DNA from: SURF-21 sp964529285
Lineage (GTDB): Bacteria > Actinomycetota > Geothermincolia > Geothermincolales > RBG-13-55-18
Length of the DNA stretch: 64,000 bases
Reading direction: 5' to 3'
Assembly: GCA_964529285.1 (NCBI GenBank)
Contig: CAZGWK010000007.1
Coordinates: 20,792-84,791 of the forward strand
Numbering within the stretch: the first letter of the stretch is position 1; each line of letters starts with the position of its first letter. The notes under the pieces were generated by a model. The model was not told where the DNA came from. It was given only the letters and a program-made list of their open reading frames with translations, and made no database searches. The position numbers and the translations under genes are program-made. Below, one piece after another: positions 34,207 to 42,659 of this stretch.

Positions 34207-36027
34207 CTATTTCACACAGCCTTCCGCGAAGTACCAGTTGCTGGAAGGCTCGCATGAGCCGACAGCGTTGTTCCCGTCCTTGAGACCCCGGTAGTTGAAG
34301 TATTGTGCCAGCTCGACGACGATGGGGGTATCGGAGGTCACCTTTGTGCTGACCTCCGTGTCCTCGAGACCGTCCACCTCGTCCACGTGGATGGTGTAGC
34401 GTGAATGGGGGGCCATCTGCACCTTGCGCGTAACCTGCACGCCGCCTGCGCGCATGAAGACCACGTCCACGCTCGCCGCTGCATTGCCGGGATTGAGCAG
34501 GAGCACGTACTCGTCGAACTCTCCCCCGGTATAACCTTCCGCGAGATACCACTGTTTCTCGGGGGAGGATGCTCCCATGGTGGCATGTCCGCCTTTTCTG
34601 CCCTGATAGCTGAAGTACATGGACCGTTCGGCGATGATAGGCAGGTCCGAATACACCGTGGTGGATACGTCGGTTTCCTCCAGCCCCGCTACCGTGTCTA
34701 CGTGTACGCTCTGGCGCCTGCGCCCCGGCACGCTTACCTGCTTGTCGATGACGGAACCGTCAGGTTTCATAAAACTCAAGGTGACGGTAGCGGTGCCTTC
34801 ATTGGGGTTCTGCAGGAGTACCCAGGTATCGAATGTGTCTCCCGTATACCCTTCAGCGAAGTACCAGGTGTTGGAGGGCGCGCTGGTCCCGATGGAACCG
34901 TGTCCGCCGTCCTTCCCGCCGTAATCGAAATACATCGCACGCTCTGCCACTATGGGGATATTCGATGCAACCTGCGTGGATACCTCGCTGGATTCCAGTC
35001 CCGGGACATCGTCGACATGCACGCTGTGCCGGCGGCGGGGGGGGATGTTCACCTGGCTCGTTATCACGCCTCCGTCCGGTCGCATGAAGCTCAGGGTAAC
35101 CTGCGCTTCGGCGTCGTTGGGGTTCTGCAGGAGTACCCAGGTGTCGAACGAATCGCCGGTATACCCCTCCGCGAAGAACCAATTGGAAGACGGCTGTATG
35201 GCACCTATGGAATCGTGTCCGCCCGCCCTGCCCTCGTAACGGAAGTACATGGCCCTTTCCGCCAGTACCGGGACGTCGCTCTTCACGGCCGCAGAAAACG
35301 AACCGAGCCCGACTGTCTCCCTCACCGGAACCGTGAAGCGGCTGCCCGCTCCCACGGTGTATTGAAAGCTCTGATTCGAGCCATCCTCTCCCTGAAAAGT
35401 AACTTCCACCTGCGCCGCCTGTTCGTTGGGGTTCATGAGAAGCAGGTAGGATTCGAAGGTGTCCGGCGACGGCGGTGGAGCCGGTACGGGAACGGCGCCA
35501 AGATCGGCGGATGCCGGAAGGGGGGAGAAGCACATGAACTCCTGGGTAATATAGAGGCAGTTGTCTCCCTGCACTACGCCGATCCCGATGCAGTTGAACT
35601 CGGGGCGCAGGATGTTCTCCTTGTGCGAGGGGCTGTTCATGAGAGCCTCGAAGGCTATCTCTACGCTCGGTGCCTTGGCGATGTTCTCCCCTGCGAGGTT
35701 CCATCCGGTTATTCCCCTTGCCGTGATGCGCTGCTGCAGGGTGCCGGATACGGGCGAGACGTGTCCGAAAAAGTCGTACTGGATCATCTCGCTCGAATAG
35801 GCGCGCGCCATGTCGGTGAGCTGCTGCTCCGCGTAGAGAGAAGGTAAGCCGGCGCTGTTGCGCGCCTGATTTACCAGCTGGAGCATGTTCGTCTCTTCGG
35901 CGGATGTGCTGACGGCCGCTAGCGCTCTGCTATCCTGGAATATCACCGGCTGCAGGACTGCCAGTGTTAGAAAAACGAAACCGAATGCCGCTATAGCATT
36001 CTTCTGCCACCGAGTGAGCCCTCTCAT
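34207..36027 (-). CDS. Secreted CAP/SCP-domain protein with four C-terminal repeats
   Basis: The 606-residue protein has a membrane/signal segment at about 12-30. A CAP (SCP/PR1-like) domain follows at 46-168, with His89 (YDFFGHVSP), GEN at 113-115 and His135 (SPSHKENIL). A Pro-rich hinge leads to four tandem repeats of about 105 residues. Each has a V/YLLLxNPN turn near its start and a GGH-x-x-(I/M)G-x-x-x-PS-x-x-WYFAEG end. The fold is probably beta-sandwich, for surface binding. There is no LPxTG or membrane anchor. ATG 36027 follows GGGGAGAAGCAAA. Expression is under the c-di-GMP riboswitch at 36143-36238. Confidence 0.9.
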   Translation of the reverse strand: MRGLTRWQKNAIAAFGFVFLTLAVLQPVIFQDSRALAAVSTSAEETNMLQLVNQARNSAGLPSLYAEQQLTDMARAYSSEMIQYDFFGHVSPVSGTLQQRITARGITGWNLAGENIAKAPSVEIAFEALMNSPSHKENILRPEFNCIGIGVVQGDNCLYITQEFMCFSPLPASADLGAVPVPAPPPSPDTFESYLLLMNPNEQAAQVEVTFQGEDGSNQSFQYTVGAGSRFTVPVRETVGLGSFSAAVKSDVPVLAERAMYFRYEGRAGGHDSIGAIQPSSNWFFAEGYTGDSFDTWVLLQNPNDAEAQVTLSFMRPDGGVITSQVNIPPRRRHSVHVDDVPGLESSEVSTQVASNIPIVAERAMYFDYGGKDGGHGSIGTSAPSNTWYFAEGYTGDTFDTWVLLQNPNEGTATVTLSFMKPDGSVIDKQVSVPGRRRQSVHVDTVAGLEETDVSTTVYSDLPIIAERSMYFSYQGRKGGHATMGASSPEKQWYLAEGYTGGEFDEYVLLLNPGNAAASVDVVFMRAGGVQVTRKVQMAPHSRYTIHVDEVDGLEDTEVSTKVTSDTPIVVELAQYFNYRGLKDGNNAVGSCEPSSNWYFAEGCVK

Positions 36028-36098
36028 TTTGCTTCTCCCCTTTTGTCCCCGAGGTCTGGTGGCAAATCTTCCGTATTGTCTGCCCATTTTGTCTGCCT

Positions 36099-36136
36099 GA
36101 AAACGAAACCGCCCTTTCCACCGGGGCGGAAAGGGC
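36099..36136 (-). terminator. Riboswitch expression-platform terminator
   Basis: GCCCTTTCC pairs with GGAAAGGGC around an 8-nt loop (36111-36136), followed on the minus strand by GGTTTCGTTTTC. It lies between the riboswitch and the CAP gene, about 70 bp before the ATG, so ligand binding can plausibly control read-through. Confidence 0.78.
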
Positions 36137-36142
36137 ATCGCT

Positions 36143-36238
36143 TTTTAGGCGGTAGCCTGGCGATCTTAACCGCTCTCGCGGTCTTAGACCCATGGCTTTG
36201 CGCCCTCTCCTTTCGGAAGAGTTTGCCTTTATCACCAA
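36143..36238 (-). ncRNA. Cyclic di-GMP class I (GEMM) riboswitch
   Basis: The minus strand shows the full GEMM core in order: AAGGCAAACTC, a GAAA tetraloop closed by CTTCC/GGAG, GGGCGCAAAGCCA, then GGTCTAAGACC, and the 3' element GATCGCCAGGCTACCGCC. The base expected at position 20 is G (AAGGC), which favours c-di-GMP over cyclic AMP-GMP sensing. A terminator follows at once. It controls the secreted repeat protein, the usual kind of target (surface or matrix protein). Confidence 0.93.
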
Positions 36239-36501
36239 CAGGGATATTCTGTTCTCAATGTTCAGATAAATTATCGACAGCTTGTATGGATTACTTGAGC
36301 ACCAGGGTCAAATATACATGCGTAAGCATGCTTTTTATTGCGCCTGCGACCGTCGCTCGACTGCAAAATGGGTTAAAGCCCTTGGAGGTTGATGCCGATA
36401 TATTAAATGCCAAAATATCTACGCCGAGTGAGTTTTGGCCACGACCGGGAAGCCTGCCCACTTTCCGGTCTTTCTTTTGTGACGGTTTTCCCTCTACATC
36501 G

Positions 36502-37242
36502 TCATGATTGCGACCGTTTATCCCCCCGCAGCGCCGCATGTTCCCTGCCGGCCTGCAGCGCCTGAGAGAGCTCCTCGCTTTCAACCAACCTGGCTATGAC
36601 CACGATGCGCTCGGCGGCGCTGTACCAGGGGTGACAGGCTGTGAGCGTGAGCTTCGGCTCGCCGCTCTGCTCCAGCACCGTCAGGTCGGTAGGCAGGACA
36701 ATACGTTGCTCGTATACCTCGTACGTGTAGCGGTTATCCGCGGTCACCAGGATTATCGTATCGCCCGCGGCGAGTTGTTCGATATGGCGGAAGGGAGCAC
36801 CGTAGGTGGTACGGTGCCCCGAGATCACGCAGTTCCCGGGCTGTCCCGGGTAAGCGGTTTCAGGTATATGACCGGGCCCGCGCTTGAGGTTTTCGGCATC
36901 ATCCAGGCCCCATAATTCCACGACGATAGCATCCAGGCCGATGCTGGGAGCGCTGATACGGGCTATACCGTCCCCCACTGACACGTTGCCTCGCTCCGAC
37001 GGTACGGGGCTCTCCTCCCACTGCCGGAGCAGCTCTTCCTGAGCGGCGGCCGCCCTGCGGTCCGTGTAATAGATATATGCGTAGATGCCCGCTAATGCCA
37101 GGAGGCCGATGAATATGAGGGAGGCACCGACGACGATGAGTATCTTTCCCCTGCGGCGGCGCTTGCTGCCGTGCGGCGGCGCTTCATTCCCGCCGCCGCC
37201 GACCGCTGCCTCGCCCTCCATTTCCTTCCTGCTTTCACTCAT
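36502..37242 (-). CDS. Sortase, class E type
   Basis: A membrane-anchored transpeptidase that attaches surface proteins to peptidoglycan. Of 246 residues, the N-terminal tail is basic, a membrane helix spans 34-57, and the sortase domain holds His143 (SGHRTTYG), Cys203 (LTACHPWY) and Arg212 (SAAERIVV). The LTAC-type motif fits the actinobacterial class E/D group. ATG 37242 overlaps the RNase E/G stop (ATGA). No substrate with a recognisable sorting signal lies in the window. Confidence 0.92.
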   Translation of the reverse strand: MSESRKEMEGEAAVGGGGNEAPPHGSKRRRRGKILIVVGASLIFIGLLALAGIYAYIYYTDRRAAAAQEELLRQWEESPVPSERGNVSVGDGIARISAPSIGLDAIVVELWGLDDAENLKRGPGHIPETAYPGQPGNCVISGHRTTYGAPFRHIEQLAAGDTIILVTADNRYTYEVYEQRIVLPTDLTVLEQSGEPKLTLTACHPWYSAAERIVVIARLVESEELSQALQAGREHAALRGDKRSQS

Positions 37243-38519
37243 GGTTCCCGGAAAACGATGCCGCGGCCGTGGCAGGCGGGGCAGGTCTCCCCGAACGCCT
37301 CGATAAGACCTTCGGATACGTTCTTGCGGGTCATCTCCACCAGTCCCAGCTTAGTGAGTTCCACGACGTAGGTCTTTGTTCGGTCCTTCTCGAGCTCCCG
37401 GTTCAGCTCTTTGAGCACCGCGCGGCGGTTCTTGGCCTCGTTCATATCTATGAAGTCAATAATGATTATGCCACCTATATCGCGCAGGCGCAGCTGCCTC
37501 ACTACCTCCGCGACCGCCTCGATGTTGGTGCGCAGTACGGTCTCCTCCAGGTTCTTGTTGCCCACGTATTTTCCCGTGTTCACGTCGATCGCCGTCAAGG
37601 CCTCCGTGGAATCTATTACGATGGACCCGCCCGACGGCAGGGGCACGCTGCGGCTGAGGGCATCCCTTATCTGGCGCTTGATATCCAGCGCCTCGAAGAC
37701 CGGTTTCTCGTCCGCATACCTCAACACGCGTTCGGTAAGCGCGGGGGCCACCAGTTTCAGGTAATGCTTTATGCGGCGGAAGGAGCGGTGCGAGTCTACC
37801 AGGATGCGGCTGTAGCCGGCGTCCATGATATCGCGCACCACCTTGAGCTCCAGTTCGGGTTCCTGGTAGAGGATGGAGGGAGCCCGTTGTTTCTCAGCGG
37901 CGCGGTGGACCTGCCGCCAGACCTTGTTCAGGTAGGTCAGGCTCTTCCTCAACTCGGCTGCCTCGGCATCCCTCGCCGCGGTGCGCACGATGATGCCGAC
38001 GTCCTTTGGCCGCACCTCGTCCACGACCTTGCGCAGTCGTGCCCGCTCTTCGTCGTTCAGCTTGTGGGATATCCCCACCGTCCTGACTTGGGGCAGCAGC
38101 ACGAGGTAGCGCCCGGCCAGAGACAGGTAGGTGGTAAGCCGGGCGCCCTTGCTGCCCATGGGGTCCTTGGTCACCTGTACGATGATCTCCTGGCCCTGCT
38201 TCAGCAGCTTCGTAATATCCTGGCGGTCACGCTGCCGCGGGCCTTCGACGTAGACGTCACCCACGTAGAGCAGGGCATTGCGGGTATGCCCTATATCGAC
38301 GAAAGCCGCCTCCATGCCCGGGAGGACGTTCTGCACCCTGCCCTTGTAGATATCGCCCACGATGGAACGTCGCTCTTCGTGGCTTACGAAGATCTCCTGC
38401 AGTACGCCTTCTTCCAGCACCGCCACGCGAGTCTCGTCCTGATAACTCGCCACGACGATTTCCTTCTTTTGCGCAGCCGGTTTTTTCGCCCTGCGCCTTC
38501 CTCTTCCTTTCTTATCCAC
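37239..38519 (-). CDS. rng: Ribonuclease E/G family endoribonuclease
   Basis: A single-strand endoribonuclease for rRNA and mRNA processing. The 426-residue RNase G-like form has an S1 domain (DIYKGRVQNVLPGMEAAFVD), the catalytic Mg-binding region (IDVNTGKYVGNKN, IIIIDFIDM) and CPACHGRG at the end, where the zinc-link cysteines act. No degradosome scaffold tail is present. GTG 38519 is the start. Confidence 0.95.
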   Translation of the reverse strand: MDKKGRGRRRAKKPAAQKKEIVVASYQDETRVAVLEEGVLQEIFVSHEERRSIVGDIYKGRVQNVLPGMEAAFVDIGHTRNALLYVGDVYVEGPRQRDRQDITKLLKQGQEIIVQVTKDPMGSKGARLTTYLSLAGRYLVLLPQVRTVGISHKLNDEERARLRKVVDEVRPKDVGIIVRTAARDAEAAELRKSLTYLNKVWRQVHRAAEKQRAPSILYQEPELELKVVRDIMDAGYSRILVDSHRSFRRIKHYLKLVAPALTERVLRYADEKPVFEALDIKRQIRDALSRSVPLPSGGSIVIDSTEALTAIDVNTGKYVGNKNLEETVLRTNIEAVAEVVRQLRLRDIGGIIIIDFIDMNEAKNRRAVLKELNRELEKDRTKTYVVELTKLGLVEMTRKNVSEGLIEAFGETCPACHGRGIVFREP

Positions 38520-38605
38520 CCTCGCTCACCTGATACCTTTCTCCTCCTCGGGAAAGAACAATTATTCCGGCCACGCGCGCACGCGGCCCGACAACTACCT
38601 TCAAT

Positions 38606-39196
38606 TCAGGACTCGCCTTTCATCTCCCGCAGCGTGCCCTTGCCGCCGTCATAGAAGAGCACGGGCCCCTCCACGTCTTCGAATATCTCTTCAGGAGAAG
38701 CATACAGGCCCTTGCGAGTCACCTCGCCGTAGCCCACCTTAATGCCGCGGAGTTCCTCGATTTCCTGCAGCGCGTCCTTCAGCCGTCCCTGCTCTTCGCC
38801 GCTCAGCGCGAGCAGCAGGTAGGTCGTACCGCTTTTTGGGTCAGAAAGGCGGAACAGGCCGTAGCGTGCCCAGCGCGAGAGCTTGGGCATGGTCTGCGCC
38901 AGGCCCTGCACTTCGCGCACTCTCAGACCGACGGGCATGAAGCGGTTGAGCCGTTCCTCCAGCCCCGGCTCCTCGACTTCCCCGCACAACGCCACCTCCA
39001 GGTATTCCGCTTCCGCAGCCACGCCCAACGGCAATGCGGGGGAAAAACTCATGCGGGGCCGCGGGTTGTATCCCTTGCTAAACGCCAGGGGAAGCCCGGA
39101 GCGCCTTAAGGCTCTCTCCAGGGCACGCATGGCTTCACGGTGCGACAGGAACGAGGCATCACCTTCCTTGCAATATTTCAATAATAACCGCCTCAC
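38606..39196 (-). CDS. DUF2344/TIGR03936 radical-SAM-associated protein
   Basis: The 196-residue protein has the family core KYCKEGDASFLSHREAMRAL and FSKGYNPRPRMSFSPALPLG. It is nearly always found next to or fused with the TIGR03960 radical SAM protein; here GTG 39196 overlaps that gene's stop (GTGA). It probably works with it in an unknown RNA or cofactor modification. The common link with RNase E/G genes is also kept here. Confidence 0.92.
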   Translation of the reverse strand: MRRLLLKYCKEGDASFLSHREAMRALERALRRSGLPLAFSKGYNPRPRMSFSPALPLGVAAEAEYLEVALCGEVEEPGLEERLNRFMPVGLRVREVQGLAQTMPKLSRWARYGLFRLSDPKSGTTYLLLALSGEEQGRLKDALQEIEELRGIKVGYGEVTRKGLYASPEEIFEDVEGPVLFYDGGKGTLREMKGES

Positions 39197-41052
39197 CTCA
39201 ATCCCCCTCCAACCAGCCGCATGCGGACCCCGGGATCCGCACAGGCCCCGCAATCACCGCATGCACCGAAACGGCAGTCGGCCGTCTCCTCTCCCCTCAA
39301 AGCTTTCTCGTACTCTTCCCAGAGATAATCCTTTTCTACTCCGGCATACAGATGGTCCCACGGCAGCACCTCGGAGCGCGGCCGTTCTCTCTCTGCGTAC
39401 CACGCCGGGTCCAATCCCGCTTCCGCGATAGACCTCCGCCAGCGTTCCCAGGAAAAGAACTCGCTCCAACCATCCATGCATCCCTCCCGCGCCGCCGCCA
39501 GGACGGCTGGAAACAGCCTGCGGTCTCCCCGCGCCAGCACTCCCTCGAGATAGCTCATCTCTCTCATGTGCCATCTGAGCGTGACCCCCCTCATGCGCAG
39601 CCCTTCCTTGAGGATGAAATGGCGCCGCGCGACCTCGGGAAGCGGCATCTGTGACACCCACTGGAACGGGGTATGCGGTTTGGGCACAAAGGTGGAGACG
39701 CTTACGGACAGGCGCAAGCCTTTGGCCGGCAAACCTCCCGCTCCCTCGCGCATGATCCGCCGTACCAGGGCGCATATCTCCTCCACGTCCTCCTCGCTCT
39801 CGCTCGGGAGCCCTATCATGAAATATAGTTTCAGTTTCCTCCACCCCTCGCGATAGGCGGCGGAGACCGCCGCGAGCAGGTCTTCGTCGGTCACTCCCTT
39901 GTTTATGACCGCGCGCAGCCGTGCGGAAGCCGCCTCAGGGGCGAAAGTCAGGCCGGTGCGTTTCACGCGTCGCAGTCTCGCGGCAAGCTCCACCGAAAAG
40001 GTGTCCGTTCTCAGCGAAGGCAGCGAAACGGCGATATGCCGCTCTTGCAGTTCCCCGGACAGCCTTTCGGCAAGCGACGAAATGCGGCCGTAGTCGGCGC
40101 TGTTGAGGGAGGAAAGGGAGAGTTCGTCACAACCGGTGTTACCCACCAGCTCCAACGCCCGCTGGTAGAGGAGTTGCTCGTCCCGCTCCCTGACCGGACG
40201 GTAAATCATGCCCGCCTGACAGAATCTGCATCCCCGAGTGCAACCGCGGAATATCTCAAGATTGCAGCGATCGTGCACTGCTTCCACCAGGGGGACCGGA
40301 GGGCGGCGTGGCGCGTTCCGGTTATCGAGGTCGCTCACGATACGCTTGCGCACCGGAAGCGGCGCGCCGCGGGTTGGCACGATGCAATCCACCGTGCCGT
40401 CGGAACGGTACGTCACGTTGTAGAGCGAGGGGGCGTAGATGCCCGGGACCGATGCACATTCCCTCACCAGCTCTTCCCGGCGCGAACGCGGCTTGTCCTT
40501 CCATTCCCTTATCGTCGCTAGGAGCTCGTGGATGACCTCCTCCGCTTCTCCCAGCACCAGGATATCGAACAGGTCCGCCAGGGGTTCCGCGTTGAAGGCA
40601 CCCGGCCCTCCCCCCACGATCAGCGGCATCTCTTCCCCGCGCTCATCCCACCTGAGAGGTATGCCGGCAAGGCGCAAGACGCGCACAACGTTTGCGTAGG
40701 TCAATTCGTGCTGCAGGGTTATGCCCACCATGTCGAACTCCCTCAGGGGAACGCGGCTCTCCAGCCCGAACAGGGGCATGCCCCGCCTTTCCATCCTCTC
40801 CTGCATATCAACCCACGGGAGGTAAGCGCGATCCGCCATGGCTTCTCCGCGCTCGTTTATCTCTTCATAAAGGATGCTCAGGCCCAGGTGGGACATTCCT
40901 ATCTCGTAAACATCCGGATATACCAGGACGCACCTTACATGCGCGGATCGGAAATCTTTACGGTAAGCGTTCACCTCGATGCCCAGGTAACGTCCCGGGC
41001 GCATCACGCCTGCGAGTTCCTCGTTCAGGAACTCATCCACTTTTCCGCTCAA
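39193..41052 (-). CDS. TIGR03960-family B12-binding-type radical SAM protein
   Basis: The 619-residue protein has an N-terminal B12-binding-like region (VRCVLVYPDVYEIGMSHLGL, VGGGPGAFNAEPLADLFDIL). A radical SAM domain with the cluster motif CTRGCRFCQ follows, then a long C-terminal extension rich in Trp and Arg, and a CGDCGAC cysteine group near the end. The reaction is unknown. TTG 41052 is the start, with GGAGGAAACTC spaced correctly. Confidence 0.93.
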   Translation of the reverse strand: MSGKVDEFLNEELAGVMRPGRYLGIEVNAYRKDFRSAHVRCVLVYPDVYEIGMSHLGLSILYEEINERGEAMADRAYLPWVDMQERMERRGMPLFGLESRVPLREFDMVGITLQHELTYANVVRVLRLAGIPLRWDERGEEMPLIVGGGPGAFNAEPLADLFDILVLGEAEEVIHELLATIREWKDKPRSRREELVRECASVPGIYAPSLYNVTYRSDGTVDCIVPTRGAPLPVRKRIVSDLDNRNAPRRPPVPLVEAVHDRCNLEIFRGCTRGCRFCQAGMIYRPVRERDEQLLYQRALELVGNTGCDELSLSSLNSADYGRISSLAERLSGELQERHIAVSLPSLRTDTFSVELAARLRRVKRTGLTFAPEAASARLRAVINKGVTDEDLLAAVSAAYREGWRKLKLYFMIGLPSESEEDVEEICALVRRIMREGAGGLPAKGLRLSVSVSTFVPKPHTPFQWVSQMPLPEVARRHFILKEGLRMRGVTLRWHMREMSYLEGVLARGDRRLFPAVLAAAREGCMDGWSEFFSWERWRRSIAEAGLDPAWYAERERPRSEVLPWDHLYAGVEKDYLWEEYEKALRGEETADCRFGACGDCGACADPGVRMRLVGGGLR

Positions 41053-41063
41053 GAGTTTCCTCC

Positions 41064-41093
41064 AAAAATATCAAAGGCGGCCCGAAGCCGCCT
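41064..41093 (-). terminator. Terminator after ftsZ
   Basis: AGGCGGC and GCCGCCT (41087-41093 with 41075-41081) form a short stem with a 5-nt loop. TTTGATATTTTT follows on the minus strand, between the ftsZ stop and the radical SAM gene. Confidence 0.75.
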
Positions 41094-41161
41094 CATCTGC
41101 AACACGATACCCGGCTTGCAGCCGCCTGAAGGGACAGGTCTTTTCCGCCGCGCCGCGACCG

Positions 41162-42223
41162 TTACTTGTTGCGCAGAAAGACCGGGATGTCCAGCTCTTC
41201 GGACTCGAAGACCATGGTCTTCTCCGGAGGCGTTTCCGCCTTCATCGCCCGGCGTCCCGGCTTGGAGGGAATAGTGCCGAACTCGAAGCCCGTTGCGATC
41301 ACCGTGACCTTGAGCTCATCACCCAGCGAATCGTCTATCACCGCACCGAAGATAATATTGGCATCGGGGTCTGCTACGCTGGCGATTATCTCCGCGGCCT
41401 CGTTTACCTCGAAGAGACCCAGGTCCGTTCCGCCGGAGATGTTCAGCAGGATACCCTTTGCGCCCTCGATAGATGCCTCGAGCAAGGGGCTCGAGATGGC
41501 GGCCCGTGCCGCCTCCGAGGAACGGTTCTCACCGGAACCTGTACCGATACCCATGAGCGCCGACCCCGCGTTGGACATGATAGTCCTCACGTCGGCGAAG
41601 TCCAGGTTGATAAGCCCCGGCACGGTGATGAGATCGGTGATGCCCTGTACGCCCTGGCGCAGGATGTCATCGGCCATGCGAAAGGCATTGAGGATGGAGG
41701 TTTTCTGCTCCGCAACCTCCAGGAGGCGGTCGTTGGGGATGATTATCAGGGTGTCCACCTTCTCGCGCAGCTTGTCGATCCCCGCTTCCGCCTGCTGTGC
41801 CCTCTTGCGGCCCTCGAAAGAGAAGGGGCGGGTGACTACGCCGATGGTCAGGGCTCCCTGTTCCTTGGCCATCTCCGCAACGATGGGAGATGCCCCGGTA
41901 CCGGTGCCGCCCCCTTTGCCCGCGGTGATGAAGACCATGTCCGCACCCTTGATGGCCTCCGATACCGCCTCCTTGTTCTCCAGTGCCGCCTGCTCACCGA
42001 CCTCCGGGTTGGAACCCGCTCCCAACCCGCGAGTGATGTTTCCGCCGATGTACACTTTGACATCGGCATCGGACATCAGGAGGGCCTGCGCATCGGTATT
42101 GATGGCCACGAACTCAACGCCCTTGAGCCCGGCATCGATCATGCGGTTGATAGCGTTGGTCCCGCCTCCTCCCACACCGACGACCTTGATAACCGCCAGG
42201 TAGTTCGTTGCGGTTTCCGGCAT
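41162..42223 (-). CDS. ftsZ: Cell-division GTPase FtsZ
   Basis: A tubulin-like GTPase that forms the division ring. The 353-residue protein has the signature GGGTGTG at 104-110 and the T-loops GVGGGGTNAI. A short linker ends in the conserved C-terminal peptide DIPVFLRN, which binds partners such as SepF. No ftsA lies beside it, as in Actinomycetota. ATG 42223 follows AAAGGAGGGACTGGAA. It has a separate promoter from the dcw cluster. Confidence 0.98.
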   Translation of the reverse strand: MPETATNYLAVIKVVGVGGGGTNAINRMIDAGLKGVEFVAINTDAQALLMSDADVKVYIGGNITRGLGAGSNPEVGEQAALENKEAVSEAIKGADMVFITAGKGGGTGTGASPIVAEMAKEQGALTIGVVTRPFSFEGRKRAQQAEAGIDKLREKVDTLIIIPNDRLLEVAEQKTSILNAFRMADDILRQGVQGITDLITVPGLINLDFADVRTIMSNAGSALMGIGTGSGENRSSEAARAAISSPLLEASIEGAKGILLNISGGTDLGLFEVNEAAEIIASVADPDANIIFGAVIDDSLGDELKVTVIATGFEFGTIPSKPGRRAMKAETPPEKTMVFESEELDIPVFLRNK

Positions 42224-42423
42224 TTCCAGTCCCTCCTTTATCCATTGCCCCTTCAGAAAAATCTGTGAGGCTCGCTCTCAATAGTCTAAATCACTACTTT
42301 ACAGTTCTAATATCTTCAACGGGGACACTCTCCCCCTTGCATCAACCTAAATCTACGACAAGCGTATGCTTATCTCCTTCCCACTTCCCACGATTTTTCC
42401 AAACTTTTTCCATCCCTTCGTTT

Positions 42424-42450
42424 GCAAGCTTTTTGCTTGCCCCGGCAAGC
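42424..42450 (-). promoter_or_regulatory. Alternative hairpins in the ftsZ leader
   Basis: On the minus strand, GCTTGCC (42444-42450), GGCAAGC (42435-42441) and GCTTGC (42424-42429) occur in a row. The middle segment can pair with either neighbour, as in attenuator-type switches. No clear terminator T-run follows. Confidence 0.3.
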
Positions 42451-42585
42451 TTCCGCCGCTTATCTCCATCATACCCGTTATGCTCCTGAAACATATTCCG
42501 CTTGCTCTTCTGCGGCTACCTTTCCTCCGCCCGGCTTTCCCTTCGCATCGCACAATATTATCGATTATTATACCTTAACGGTAAC

Positions 42586-42615
42586 ATTATACTTACAAAA
42601 TATCCTAAATGTTAA
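42586..42615 (-). promoter_or_regulatory. Promoter upstream of ftsZ
   Basis: On the minus strand TTAACA (42610-42615), an 18-bp spacer and a perfect TATAAT (42586-42591) lie in the AT-rich gap between ftsQ and ftsZ. A second TATAAT is at 42567-42572. The resulting ftsZ leader would be about 340-360 nt. The rest of the 42224-42659 gap holds no gene. Confidence 0.6.
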
Positions 42616-42659
42616 GTCTCAATTTAAATCTACTGCCAAGGGGCCGTCAAGCAAGCGGT

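Noticed and set aside
34405..35847. 480-codon plus-strand frame opposite the CAP-repeat gene
   Set aside because: It reads the complement of the repeats, so it shows repeat structure without being a gene.
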